From: Dromiciops gliroides
Taxonomy: Eukaryota; Chordata; Mammalia; Microbiotheria; Microbiotheriidae
Length of the DNA: 64,000 bases
Assembly (NCBI RefSeq): GCF_019393635.1
Contig: NC_057861.1
Location: 542,138,211-542,202,210, forward strand
Direction: 5' to 3'
The position numbers and the translations under genes were made by a program. The notes beneath the pieces are model-generated. The model was given only the letters and a program-made list of their open reading frames with translations, was not told the origin of the DNA and did no database searches. This document shows, one piece after another, positions 1-10,937 of this stretch (position 1 is the stretch's first letter; each line of letters opens with the position of its first letter).

Positions 1-194
1 CTAAGGGAGGAGCTCTAGCCCCTGCTGGATGTTTTTGTACTCAGATGACCAGGAAGCTACATCAACAGCCTGAGCCTTAGTCTCTTGAACTAATAAAATC
101 TTTTTTGTTTTTATGTAGATTAAATGAGATATTTATTAAGCACTTTGCAATTTTAAAAAGCCCTATATGAATGCTAGCTGTTATTGCACATATT

Positions 195-345
195 CTTATA
201 ATTATTTGCTGTGGTCAGGGTCCAGATTAAAAGAAAAAACTCATACATGTGCAGTAGCTCAGTCAGCCTGGTTTTATGATTTCCTTTATTTTCATTGAGC
301 AGCCCATGAATTTCAAGTAGGGGTAGGAGGTGGGAGTAATCTAGA
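195..345. repeat. Unclassified repeat, copy 1
   Basis: Shares a recognisable stretch (cagtcagcctggttttatga, a run ending in cagcagc/gagcagc, then gtgggagtaatc) with 3505-3625. I cannot assign a family. 1-190 holds nothing recognisable. Confidence 0.45.
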
Positions 346-396
346 GCAGTGTTTATTGAAACCCAAAGCTTCTAAAAGTAGGAAGATGCTGAAACC

Positions 397-896
397 ATGA
401 GTTCATCTGGGTCTGGATCTAGTTGTTGTATCTGGCTGCTTCTTCTGCAAACTGGGTTTTCTGGCGATCTCAGGACCAATGGTGATGCTGCTGGTGGTGA
501 CTTTGAAGATATATGGCCTAGCCGAGTGCAGAGGGGACCTGCCGCCATGCTGGAAGTCGATATAACGGACTCCTGGGGGATAGTTGGAGAATGTATGGGA
601 GACCTCTCTCCACTCAAAGTAACTCCATTCATCAGCCACCAATTCTGTGAGCTTGAACATATCCAGGATTTCAAAGGCATCAGATAGCAAGCGCACACAG
701 ATGTACTATTTCCAGGAACAGTCATATCTGGCAGCAAACCAGTCTTTGATCATAATGTCTGACCTCACTGTGTCCATCAGATCTTCACAATAGCCCATGG
801 CTTTCAGGTTCACACTCTGAAACTTGAGAAAATCACCATAGTCCGCAAGAAAGCATTTCCTGACTCGGGTGTCTGGAAACTCTTTTCCATGGGGTC
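397..896 (-). pseudogene. FBXO6-like F-box-associated (FBA) domain retrocopy, broken
   Basis: Read on the minus strand from about 896, one frame gives KEFPDTRVRKCFLADYGDFL, then KAMGYCEDLMDTVRSDIMIK, DWFAARYDCSW, EWREVSHTFSNYPPGVRYID, FQHGG and VTTSSITIGP. This lines up along the FBA domain of FBXO6/FBXO44 (DWFAARADCG, TFSDYPRGVRYILFQHGGRD, VTNSSIVV). A stop (TAG at 706-708) interrupts the frame, and the conserved WAGWYGPR stretch has drifted. The parent's FBA domain is split by introns but this copy is continuous, so it is probably a processed copy. No F-box was found. A SINE at 905-1062 sits just upstream, and sequence beyond it no longer aligns recognisably. Confidence 0.8.
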
Positions 897-904
897 CAGG
901 TATG

Positions 905-1062
905 GTTTTTTGTTTTTTTGTCTTTTGTGGGGCAATGGGGGTTAAGTGACTTACCCAGGGTCACACAGCTAGTAAGTTACAAGTGTCTGAGGCCAAATTT
1001 GAACTCAGGTACTCCTGAATCCAGAGCCAGTGCTCTATCTACTGTGCCACCTAGCTGCTCCT
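905..1062 (-). mobile_element. WSINE1-like tRNA-derived SINE
   Basis: Reference description for this family. In sense orientation it begins ggggcagctaggtggcgcag, has a pol III B-box-like gagttcaaatcc, a CORE segment ctagctgtgtgaccctggg, and ends in an A-rich tail after cattgcccc or ccaattgcctcac. It is about 150 bp. This copy is antisense, with 7-bp target duplications aggtatg at 898-904 and 1063-1069. Confidence 0.85.
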
Positions 1063-1063
1063 A

Positions 1064-1799
1064 GGTATGTTTTTTACAATCCAATGAATTTTTGCTCTCA
1101 CAGCATGTATCCAAAAATCTAACCCATCCATTTTACTGTGGCTTTCCTCTCTGGTCTGCAGAAGTTCTTTTTCCTCTTCTGAGGATTTTGAACTAATTAA
1201 ATCTTGAAGATAGTTTCAATAACCTTTTACGGAAAAACCAGCCTAACATGCATGGAATGGGGGTCATGGTATATTGCTCCCATCATATCCCACTCCTAGG
1301 TGGTTAAGGTCCTAAAAGTCTTCCAGAGGACCTTCTACTACTTAAATGGCTTTTCTGGACACATTTGACCTTGGGAATGCAAGAAGCCTAACACAGGCAA
1401 GCTCTAAAGAAGGAAAAGAAAAGCTAAAATAGAAAGATAACCAAAACAAATTATTTAAGAGGCCTTTGAAGAGAGAATGACCAAATATGAAGGAATGAAG
1501 ACCAGAAATCCCAGACTTAACCTCCCCCTTTTGAAAGTCTTGAATCTTAACAATCTGTGCGTGGTATAGGTAAAGGCCGACATTGCAGTTCACAGTGAGT
1601 TTCTCAATGAAAAGAAACAATGATGAGCAGGAGCAAAGCTGATACATCAAAAAAATATAGCTCAAATGATGACACATGCAAAGTCACCACTCGTCATCAT
1701 GAGTCAGAGTCATCTGTAGTACAGTAGCTGAGAATTCATTATCTACTTGTATGAGGCCTCTCCTCATACCCATACAAACACCCATTTAGTGTTCCCTAG
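1064..1799. other. No recognisable gene
   Basis: AT-rich unique-looking sequence between a SINE and a solo LTR. The first 130 bp may continue the FBXO6-like retrocopy, but no frame aligns. Antisense open frames here look random. Confidence 0.4.
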
Positions 1800-2171
1800 T
1801 GTAACGATTGGAATGACACCACCTGCTGGAGACTTACTGTAGAAAAGCTCCGCCATGAAAGGAAGGTCTTTGAGGGCAAGGCCATGCGGCTTTTCTTTGG
1901 CGAGAGGAAGTGATGTTTGCTGGTGGGAGGAGGAAGGGGGAGCCGGGCACTCTGTCTCACTCTCTTTACCTGAGGAAGCTGGTGGAGAAGGGAGCTAGAA
2001 ATGTGCTCTCCCTTTAATAGATAGGAATCTAGGCCTTTTCTTCTCTCTTTACCAAATTCTTATTCTCCTTAATAAATGCTAAAAAGCCTAACTCTTGCTA
2101 AAGCTTATAATTTATTGGTGACCACTCATTAGATATTTTAGACAGAATAGCTAGAATTTTAGCCCTTAACA
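1800..2171 (+). mobile_element. Solo LTR, family A, copy 1
   Basis: A 372-bp block begins TG, ends CA and is flanked by 4-bp direct repeats ctag (1796-1799 and 2172-2175). It contains an AATAAA polyadenylation signal in the 3' third (tccttaataaatgct). It aligns end to end with 19370-19739 in the same orientation. A 4-bp duplication fits gammaretrovirus-like (ERV1) integration. No internal region was seen, so this is a solo fossil LTR of unknown named family. Confidence 0.75.
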
Positions 2172-2639
2172 CTAGTTTACCAGTCAGCATCTTAATATCA
2201 AATCTTTGCTCCTTTAGAGGCTCCTTCCAAGGGAAGACCCCCCCACCCCACCCCTTTTCCTATACAGGTTGGGTAGATAATTTCCCCTCCCTTCTATCAC
2301 TAGAAAGCAAGCTACCACCCAGAAATACTAACCTAATGTTCCTCTAAGTATCCCTAGTGAGATGTCCAATAACAACTGGTAGCAAAATGGAGGCACCCCA
2401 GCAGTTCCAGATTCTAATAAGTAAAGTGCTATGCCAATACCTGTATTTCTGCCTATAACCAATGCTATAGGAAACCATTCTGCTGCCACTGGGCTCCAAG
2501 TTGCAACCCCTGTGCATGAACATGGCCACCACAGGGGCTGCTACTATCTCTGTGCCAGGCACTGCCTCTGCTGGAACTTGACTCTGTCCCTATGCTGGAG
2601 TCAAGCATTGTCTGGTGCCTGACTCTGTTTAGAGTTGCA
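2172..2639. other. No recognisable gene
   Basis: Mixed unique sequence including a C-run at about 2240. The 2400-2620 stretch has imperfect internal repetition of ctgtgccaggcactg-like text, possibly an old repeat. Confidence 0.3.
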
Positions 2640-2895
2640 TGTGTGTATGTATGTTATATATACACATACACATACATGCATACATACACATATACATGCA
2701 TATACACATGCATATGCATACATACACATGCATATAGATATGTGTATTGTGTGTATACACATGTATATGTTTATATAGACATGTATATAAACACAATATA
2801 TTTACATATAGTATATTAGGTTGCATATAAAATATATAATGTGCATATATATACATATATATATATATACACACATGCACAATATATAAATCTAT
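2640..2895. repeat. Compound TA/CA/CATA microsatellite
   Basis: About 250 bp of alternating purine-pyrimidine (gtgtatgt, tacacatacatgcata, tatatatacacacatg). Open frames of repeated Y/I/C/H/M codons over it are artefacts. Confidence 0.9.
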
Positions 2896-2900
2896 ATATC

Positions 2901-3156
2901 TGTTGTTGATGATGAAGATGTTCTTTTAGTCATGTCTTCCATTTGGGGGTTTCTTGGCAAAGACACTGGAGTGGTTTGCCATATCCATCTCTTAACTCAT
3001 TTTACATATGAGGAAACTGAGGCAAACAGGGATAAGTAACTTGCCCAGGGGGTCACGCAGCTAGTCACTGTCTGAAGCCAGATTTTAACTCAGGGAGATT
3101 AGTCTTCCTGATTCCAGATCTGGTACTCAATCTGCTATGGCGCCACCTAGCTGCCC
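2901..3156 (-). mobile_element. SINE with RTE-type 3' tail (Wallsi-like)
   Basis: Reference description for this family. In sense orientation it has a WSINE-like tRNA/CORE head and cctcagtttcctcatctgta. It then has a tail with ccactccagtatctttgcca and a (caa)-rich end after gtcatgactgaa. The tail matches the 3' end of the RTE LINE at 11138. This copy is antisense and essentially full length. Confidence 0.75.
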
Positions 3157-3164
3157 TTATATAG

Positions 3165-4020
3165 CTATATACTTGTACTTGTACTTGTATAACTTTGACA
3201 AGACATTAAAAGGAGAGCCACTTCTTCATGTGAGACAGGATTGAAAGAGGAGCCATCAGCAGGAGGCATCATGGTGATAGGCGATGAGAAGGAGGAGAGA
3301 AGAGAAAGCTCATGGCGAATAGCTTCAACCTTTTTGGTAAAATGTGAGGAAAGGTTCTTAGGGGATATGGTAGGGGGAAGTGGAAACATGTGAGCTTAGG
3401 GGAAGGATGAAAAGGTTTGGAAGAACCACTGTGTGAGTGAGACAGTGAGCTAATTATAGACATGTAAAAGGATTGTTTTGCAATAGGGAGCACCAAGTTT
3501 AGGTTATGTAACATAAATTTGTATTGGACCCAGTCAGCATGGTTTTGTGATTTTCTCTAGATTCTACACAGCAGCATGTGTGTAGAAATGAAGGCAGTGG
3601 ATTGTGGGAGTGATCCAAGCTGAGACTTTACCAGGCAACATGATAAGGGGCCAAAGGACTCAAGGGAAGATGACAGTGTAGATTTGAACTGGTTCACCAG
3701 GGAGTCAAAATCGGGAAGGGAGGATAGTGTTAACTCGTGTAGAAGTGATGACCTGGCAAAGAACAAAGGGTCAAATTTACACAATGTCCCAGTATGGAAA
3801 AAGAACAAAGTTTGGGGTTGTGAGGTAGAGGTAGAATGACAACATACTGTCATCAGATACAGGAAGTTCCTGAACATGGAAATGGAGGATTTGTGGGTGA
3901 TGGCAAGATCAAAAGTGTGAAGATCTTTGTGGATGGCTGAGGTTGGGTGGAAGAATAAGTCATGTGAAATGAATTTGTTGAGGAACTATGAGGTTAGGAT
4001 GCTTGAGGAAGTATCACTAT
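3165..4020. repeat. Unclassified old repeat block, includes copy 2 of the 195-345 element
   Basis: Low-complexity-free sequence with no coding frame. 3505-3625 matches 195-345. The rest has the look of an ancient interspersed element, but I cannot place it. Confidence 0.35.
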
Positions 4021-4104
4021 GTAGTGCAGACATTTAGTACAGTGCTTGGCACATAGTAGGTGTTTAATAAATGTTTATTGACCGACTGACTGACTGACTG
4101 ACTA
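4020..4104 (+). mobile_element. L2-type 3' terminus with (GACT)n tail
   Basis: cacatagtaggtgtttaata followed by aatgtttattg and a short gact repeat (4081-4103) is the classic L2/CORE-SINE 3' end. Confidence 0.6.
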
Positions 4105-4436
4105 AAGCCTCCTAGTATGGGAGAAGTCGTTGGGGAGGAGAGAAGGAGTGTGAACCTGGCACTGAATTCATTAAGCAAAGAAGGGGAATGTCTTGGAGGT
4201 CAGTAGACAACAGATGCCAGACTAGGAAGAAGTACTCTTACTGATCGATAAAGACTGCAAACACTAAATCACTATGCATCTTCGGGAAGGATGGGAGAAA
4301 GTGACAAGGAAAAAAGAGAGAGAGAAGTCAAGAAGAAAAAACATGATGAAAGAAGGAAGCAGTAGCAAAGGAGGGGAGTAGAGTTTAGAAGCAGTGATGG
4401 GAGACAGTGAAGAAGATGAAAGCTATAACTTCTCTG

Positions 4437-4675
4437 GGGCAGCTATGTGGCACAGTGAATAGAGTGTCAGGCTTAGCATCAGAAAGACTCATATTCCTGA
4501 GTTCACATTTGGCCTTAGACACTTACTACCTATGTGACCCTAGGCAAGTCAGTTTGCCTCAGTTTCCTTGTCTATAAAATTGAAATGGAGAGGGGAAAGG
4601 CAAGTCACTCCAGTATCTCTGCCAAGAAAACCCCAAATGGAGTAGGACACTACTGAAACAACTGAACAACAATAA
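4437..4675 (+). mobile_element. SINE with RTE-type 3' tail (Wallsi-like)
   Basis: Sense copy ending gaaacaactgaacaacaa, with short target duplications taacttct on both sides. Confidence 0.75.
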
Positions 4676-5280
4676 CTTCTTTATGTTATAAGGGAAGAAA
4701 ATCATATTACCATGCTTCATCATAGCATGAAAAGGGCCCTGAAGTGTATAGATTGGCAGTGAACTACATTCCAACATCTAAAGAGACGCATAGTCAATAC
4801 CTTGGATCTATATTCAGAATGCTTCCAGCTAAGAAGGGCATGGGACAGCTTATACTCAACAGGCACTTCCTGGGTTTGAAAACCCAGGGCAAAGCCATCA
4901 CTTGAGGCTAATGAGATTATGCCCCATTTGTTGTTATGGGGAATAAGAGGGTGACACTTCCTCTCCAGGAGGTGCCCTTCTTTCCAACGCTGACCACTGA
5001 CCCACATAATTCTTCACTCGCCTGTGTCCATGAGGACAAGTTCTACTGGGGTCTTGACACAGTGGCACTCCTCTCTATCTGTCCCACCTTCAAAACCCAA
5101 ACCCCACAAGGGTGAAAACCAGACTACTCCCCTCTCCTGATGTGATCACACTTCTCAGAGGACTGTTCTCTGAGCTGCTTTGAGCACTACCATCCCTTTA
5201 CTGTTTCCACTCCAGCTGAAAAAAATTCTAGTTATATCTCTAAAAGAGGGTCACCTCCATACCCCAGTAAGGAAGTGGAA
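4676..5280. other. No recognisable gene
   Basis: Unique-looking sequence. An antisense 95-aa open frame at about 4720-5007 has no family resemblance I recognise. Confidence 0.35.
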
Positions 5281-5284
5281 AAAG

Positions 5285-6195
5285 ACTGTAACAAATATTT
5301 GACAAGGATCTGACATCCAAAATCTATAAGAAATTGATGCAAACCTATTAGAATAAGTTCCATTTCCTATGGGATAAAAGGTCAACGGACCTGAATAGGT
5401 AGTTCTCAAATAAGACAACACAAATTGTCAATTATCACCTTGAAGACTGTTCAGACCCATTAATAATCAGAGAAATGCAAATTAAAAGAATTCTTTGGTC
5501 AACCAATTTAATTTGCAAGGATGGTTATAAAGGGACTATGGGGAAACAGGCATACGATTACATTTATTATTATTTATTTATTATATATTAATATAATATT
5601 TATTATAAAATATATAATATTTATTATATTACTAGTACATTGCAGCTGAAATTGTGAATCAGTACAATCTTTTATTTTTTATGTTGTATTATGTTTTTGT
5701 TTACTTAATTAAACATTTCCCAATGACATTTTTTGTTTAGATGTGTGTATACCTTTTTTAATTATAAAAGTATTTTATTATTTTCCAGTTACATGTAGAG
5801 ATAGTTTTCAATCTTTTATTTTAATAAACCGTAAGAGTAATAAAGCTGATCCCTTAAGACCCTATGAGCTTTCTAGTGCAAAGGTTCTTAACCTGGTCAA
5901 GAAGCCCTGTTGCAGTAGAGCTATGTCCTAAGATTGTTATAAAAAAAAAAGAAAAAGAATGATCTTTCTGAACAATTTATTTGTAGTAGCAAAAACTCCA
6001 AAACCTACATGTCCAAAGGATGGAGAACAGCTGAATAAATTACAAAATATTCACATTATAAAATATGATTGCTCTAAAGGAAATGACAGATATGGATACT
6101 GTAAAACACTGATGTGAAACAATATAGAAAGAATCACAACATAGACTATGACTATATAAAGAATAACAAAAATTAGACAAAATATATCCAAAAAA
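5285..6195 (+). mobile_element. Old L1 ORF2 3' fragment, interrupted
   Basis: + strand text around 5455-5500 (attaataatcagagaaatgc) and 5975-6040 decodes to eroded L1 ORF2 C-terminal motifs (IREMQIK; LFVVAKTPKP..P). An AT-rich stretch (5560-5740) and an antisense L1 3' tail (about 5750-5840, attttccagttacatgtaga) interrupt it. Too decayed to align fully. Confidence 0.55.
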
Positions 6196-6919
6196 GGATT
6201 AGAAAGCAACATGGATGTAGTTCATTATTATTTCACTAAATTTAACATAGACATTTTGTAAATAAACTAAACTGAAATTTATAGCTTTATATATGATCTC
6301 ATTTTTGTTTTGCTTACTGTTTACTAAATGTGACAAAAATTTAATAAAAAGAAAAAAGAAAGTGCTTTCCAAATGTAAATTATTAAAATTAATGCTCAAA
6401 ATGACTGAGTCATCAACAATTATGATTATGGTAATATGGTCACAATGAATAATAATTATGAATTATGGTCAGTATGTGCAGTTAAAAAAGATAGAGGGGA
6501 ACAAAATATATTTTAGGATGATTTTCTTCCCACAAAACAAGTTAAAAATGGAAAGGGATGATAAAGTGTTAAATTTCAGTTTCATAGAAAATCCAGCTAA
6601 TTCACTAGTGGTACAGAATAATTAAAAATGTTATACCATCACACATATGTATGCCAGTTTTTCTTCCTTCACCCTTGTTAACCACCACCATAGTCCATAT
6701 TCCATTCAAATATTGACAAAAAGCATAAGGGAAGACAGGACATTATATAGTGAACATGCTCAGGTGTCACGGCAGATTAGCTAGGAAATAATATTTTAAT
6801 CTTGTATTATCTGTCAGGGGCCTTCGAGGAGCCATTAGTCCTACTGGAAAGAGCTTGTGTCTCAGTGCGAAGGTGGAGAGAGTGAAAAAAAAAATAACAG
6901 CTTACATTTATAAGTACTT
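6196..6919. other. No recognisable gene; AT-rich
   Basis: AT-rich sequence without motifs. Parts may be decayed L1. Confidence 0.3.
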
Positions 6920-6920
6920 T

Positions 6921-7158
6921 ATTGTTCAGCTGTATCTGACTCTTAGTGAACCCATTTGGGGTTCTCTTGGCAAAGATACTGGGGTGGTTTTCTATTTTTT
7001 TCTCTACCTCGTTTTAGAGTTGAGGAAACTGAGGCAAACAGGGTTAAATGACTTGAGCAGGGTCACCCAGCTAGTAAGCCTCTGAGGCCATATTTGAACT
7101 TAGGAAGTCTTCCTTATTTTACGCTTGACATTCTATCCACTGTGCCACCTAGCTGCCC
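6921..7158 (-). mobile_element. SINE with RTE-type 3' tail (Wallsi-like)
   Basis: Antisense copy flanked by ttataagtactttattg (from 6907) and ttataagtgctttacaa (from 7159), clear target duplications. Confidence 0.8.
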
Positions 7159-7390
7159 TTATAAGTGCTTTACAATTTAAAGAATCATTTTCACATCCAT
7201 TAACTCATTTAATCTTCACAATAAATCTTTAATGTAAAATAAATATCATTCTCACTTTGCAAATTGGAAAAATGAGGGTAAGAGAATTTAAGTAATTTTC
7301 CATGGATCACACAGGCAATAAGTGGAAAAACTAAGATTCAAACTCAGGTTTCCCAATGCCTTCCAGAATTTTTTCCATTACACTTTACTA
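7159..7390 (-). mobile_element. Old CORE-SINE (MIR-like)
   Basis: Diverged antisense MIR core: a gaggg..aagag..tttaagtaattt stretch, cacacaggcaataagtgg, then ttcaaactcagg. Confidence 0.5.
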
Positions 7391-7506
7391 CCTCAAGGTG
7401 ACATGGTGAATTGAGTGTTGGTCCTAGAGTCAAGAAGATGAGTTCAAATACCAATTCAAATCTGACCTCAAATCTCACCTAGCTGTGTAATGTTGGGCAA
7501 GTAATT

Positions 7507-7975
7507 TTTTTTTTGACTGTCAAATCACCCTTTATTTATTTATTTAGAATTTTCCACCTTACATGTAAAAACAAATTGTAAGATTGATTTTTAAAACTTT
7601 GTGTTCCAAATTCTCTTCCTTCCTCCCTATCCCCTCTTTAAGAACTCAAGCAATTCAATATGTTATACATGTACAGTCATGAAAAACATAGACAAAAAAA
7701 CCTTAGAAAAAGGAACTAACAAGGACAACAAAATATACTTCCATCTGTATTCAGATACCATCAGTTCTTTCTCTGTAGATGGATTGCATTTTTCACAAGT
7801 CCTTCAGTGTTGTCTTGGATCATTGCATTGCTGAAAATAACTACGACATTCACAGCAGATCATCTTACAATATTGCTGTTATTTTGTATACAGTACATTT
7901 CAGTTTTCATCAGCTCATGTAAGTCTTTACAGGTTTTTCTGATAGCATGCTGCTCATCTTTTTTTTTTTAAACAG
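7507..7975 (-). mobile_element. L1 3' end (antisense), older subfamily
   Basis: Runs from poly-T through attttccaccttacatgtaa, the T/C-rich 3' UTR and gtcttggatcattgcattgc. This order recurs in other L1 3' ends of the window. Confidence 0.7.
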
Positions 7976-8000
7976 TAAACTACATTTATATAGTATTTTA

Positions 8001-8154
8001 TTTTGTTTTATTTTTTTGTGGGGCAATGGGGGTTAAGTGACTTGCCCAGAGTCACACAGCTAGTAAGTGTCAAGTGTCTTGAGGCCGGATTTGAATTCAG
8101 GCACTCCTGAATCCAGGGCCAGTGCTTTATCCACTGTGCCACCTAGTCACCCCC
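8001..8154 (-). mobile_element. WSINE1-like SINE
   Basis: Perfect 14-bp target duplications tatatagtatttta at 7987-8000 and 8155-8168. Confidence 0.9.
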
Positions 8155-8221
8155 TATATAGTATTTTAAAGGGAGATTTCCTTACAAAATACCCATGAGG
8201 TTGATTATGGGTAAGTCTTTT

Positions 8222-8397
8222 TTGTTGTTGTTTTTGCGTGGAGCAATGAGGTTTTAATTTTTTTGGCGGGGCAATGAAGGTTCAGTGACTTGCCCAGGGT
8301 CACACAGTTAGTAAGTGTCAAGTGTCTGAGGCCAGATTTGAACTCAGGTCCTCCTGAATCCAGAGGTGCTTTATCCACTGAGCCACCTAGCTGCCCT
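8222..8397 (-). mobile_element. WSINE1-like SINE
   Basis: Flanked by gggtaagtctttttt (8207) and gggcaagtcattttt (8399). A partial internal duplication of the gcaatgaggttt start is present (8245-8275). Confidence 0.8.
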
Positions 8398-8587
8398 GGG
8401 CAAGTCATTTTTAACCTCTGTTTGCCTCAGTTTTCTCAACTGTAAAGTGGAGTTAATTATAGCGCCTACCTCACAGGACTGTTGTGAGGATCAAAATGGA
8501 TAATATTTGTACAGCATACTTAGCATAGTCCCAAGCACATAGTAGATGCTATTTAAGTGCTAGATAGCTAGCCTTATTGGTGCATTT

Positions 8588-9055
8588 TTTATTTAAAGTT
8601 TTGAATTCCAAATCCCATCTCTCTTTCCCTCCCTACCCTTCCCCCTAACTGAGGTGGTAAGATATAGGTTATACATGTGAAATTATGTAATACATTTCCA
8701 TATTAGTCATTTTGTATAAGAAGACTCAAATTAAAGAAAAAAAAGAAAGTGAAAAATAGCATGCTTCAGTCTGTGTTCAACCAATATCAGTGCTTTCTCT
8801 GGAGGTGGATAGTATGCTTCAACATTAGTCCTTTAGGATTGTCTTGGATCATTGTATTGCAGAGAATAGCTAAGTCACTCACAGTTCTTCACTGACCAAT
8901 ATTGCTGTCATTGTGCAGAACACTCTCCTAGTTCTGTTCACTTCACTATACATCAGTTCATGTAAGTCTTTTCAGGTTTTTCTGAAATCATCTTGCTTGT
9001 CATTTCTTATAGCTCAATATATTCCATTATAATCATATATTGGTGCATTTTAAAC
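8588..9055 (-). mobile_element. L1 3' end (antisense)
   Basis: Contains gaggtggtaagatataggtt, gtcattttgtataagaaga and gcatgcttcagtctgtgttc in the order shared with the L1 ends at 18465, 33283 and 62045. Confidence 0.75.
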
Positions 9056-9117
9056 TCGTAATAAGATGAGTGGCAGGTAGCTAATTACCCTCTCTGAAGG
9101 TCTCATATGTATTTTAC

Positions 9118-9290
9118 ATTTAGAGTTATAGAATTTTACATTTGGAAGGAACCTTAGAAATAATATAGTTTAACTCTCTTGTTCCCCAGGTAAGGAAGCC
9201 CTAAGTCTAAGAGCCGAGAATGATTTCCCTGGGGAACCCAAAGTGAATTAATGGCAGTCCTGGAATTAGCTTGGATCTTCCAACTTCTCA
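9118..9290 (-). mobile_element. Old MIR-like SINE
   Basis: Diverged: tggaaggaaccttagaaata, an aggaagccctaag stretch, then gattt/gaattt-like core. Low certainty. Confidence 0.4.
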
Positions 9291-9825
9291 TCCAATGTTC
9301 TTCAGCTATCTAGAATGGAGAATTTCCAGAGCCTCCTCTATTTAGTTTAAACTCCTATCTCTGTTGATTTAAATATATTGGAGATGTCTTATATTGTTAT
9401 TTTATATTATTTTCACATCCATAGGCTATGTTTCCTCAACAAGATTACAGAGGTCTCAATGGTTGGCACCTATGTCTTGTTATTCTGGGTACCTTCTAAC
9501 CACCTTGCAGACAACTCAATAAATATTTGATCACTGAATTAACAACTGAATAAGACATATTTTTTTTTGTCTGCTAGTTGTTTAGAAGACTAATGATCCG
9601 ATCCTTTTCATTGGCTGGTTGGGTGAGTTATTTCCTGAGGTTGAGGTTGACCACAGACCACATCTCACCTAGTTCACTAGGTGAGCTCAGCACTCAATCT
9701 ACCATGTCACCTCAAGGAAGTAATATGTAACAGAAAAAAAGTGCTGGATGGCATCATGAGACCTGAGTTTGAATCTAAGTTCCCACTTATTGGAGCCCAT
9801 GGGAAATGGTTTAAAGTCTCTCTCT
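9291..9825. other. No recognisable gene
   Basis: Unique-looking AT-rich sequence ending in a short (TC)n tract at 9817-9832. Confidence 0.3.
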
Positions 9826-9829
9826 CTCT

Positions 9830-9960
9830 CTCTTTTTTTTTAGTTTTATAAAAGTATTTTATTATTTTCCAGTTACATCTAAGGACAGTTTTCAACATTT
9901 GTTTTCATGCGATTTTTAGTTCCAAATTTTTCTCCCACCCTCCCTTCCCTCCCCACTAAA
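9830..9960 (-). mobile_element. L1 3' terminus (antisense)
   Basis: aaagtattttattattttcc, agttac..., caacatttgttttcatgcga and the C/T-rich tail: the youngest-type L1 3' UTR, severely 5' truncated. Confidence 0.75.
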
Positions 9961-10268
9961 GTCTCTTACCGTCACTTTTCTCATTTACAAAATGGGAGTG
10001 ATATTAATTTCACCTCAAAGATTTGTTGTGAAGATTAAATGAATTAATGGATGAGAAATGACATTTACACTATAGATAGGTCAGTGAAAACCCATGACCA
10101 CAAATGGAAAAACTGATGTTGTCTTTACATATAAAGGATCATGTTGTAGATTATAACTATGAAGACTTGTTCTGTAGCCCTGGATGGATTTCTGTCTAGA
10201 CTTTAGGGAATGAACCACCTGAAATGCTGATGTTATATGCTAGAATGATGTGTCTATGGCTACTTTTT

Positions 10269-10421
10269 ATTTATTTATTTATTTTTAGTGAAGCAATTGT
10301 GGTTAAGTGATTTGCCCAGGGTCACACAGCTAGTAAGTGTTAAATGTCTGAGGTCAGATTTGAACTCAGGTCCTTCTGACTCCAGGGCCAGTGCTCTATC
10401 TACTGTGCCACCTAGCTGCCC
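10269..10421 (-). mobile_element. WSINE1-like SINE
   Basis: Perfect 15-bp duplications ctatggctacttttt at 10254-10268 and 10422-10436. Confidence 0.9.
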
Positions 10422-10661
10422 CTATGGCTACTTTTTAAAAACCATTCACAATCATATTTATCAAGCATATGGTATAGGTGTAATCAATCAACCAACAAGC
10501 ATTTATTAACTACCTACTATGTGGAGGCCACTATACTAAGTGTTATGGATATAAAGACTAAAATGAAATAGTTCCTATTTTCAAAGCTCTTTTGAAGGGA
10601 AACATGTACATACTATGTGTGAAGCACTGTGCTAAGTGCTTGGGATAGAAATATAAGGGGA

Positions 10662-10831
10662 TGGGGCAGCTAGATGGCGCAGTGGATAGAGCACTGGCCC
10701 TGGAGTCAGGAGTACCTGAGTTCAAATCCAGCCTCAGACACTTAACACTTACTAGCTGTGTGACCCTAGGCAAGTCACTTAACCCCAATTGCCTCACTAA
10801 AAAAAAAAAAGAAAGAAAAAAAAAAGAAATA
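10662..10831 (+). mobile_element. WSINE1-like SINE
   Basis: Sense copy ending ccaattgcctcactaaa plus an impure A-tail. Target duplications agaaatataagggga occur on both sides. Confidence 0.88.
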
Positions 10832-10864
10832 TAAGGGGAAAAATAGTTCCTTCTTTCAAAGAGA

Positions 10865-10937
10865 TTATTTCCTACCTTCCTCCCTCCATCCCTCCTTTGC
10901 TTCCTTTTTTTCCTTCCTTCTTTTCTTCCTTCCTTAT
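10865..10937. repeat. (TTCC/TCCC)n simple repeat
   Basis: Pyrimidine tract of ttcc and ccct units. Confidence 0.85.

Larger units (their letters stand above)
7393..8578 (+). mobile_element. Ther-type CORE-SINE split by an L1 end and two SINEs
   Basis: The left half is 7393-7506 (gagttcaaat..cacctagctgtgtaatgttgg) and the right half 8398-8578 (gcctcagttttctcaactgt..cacatagtagatgctattta). The seam repeats gggcaagtaattttt at 7497 and gggcaagtcattttt at 8399. The insert contains an L1 3' end and two WSINE1-like copies. Confidence 0.7.

Noticed and set aside
2592-2880. Repetitive Y/I/H/C/M open frames on both strands
   Set aside because: Translation of a TA/CA microsatellite.
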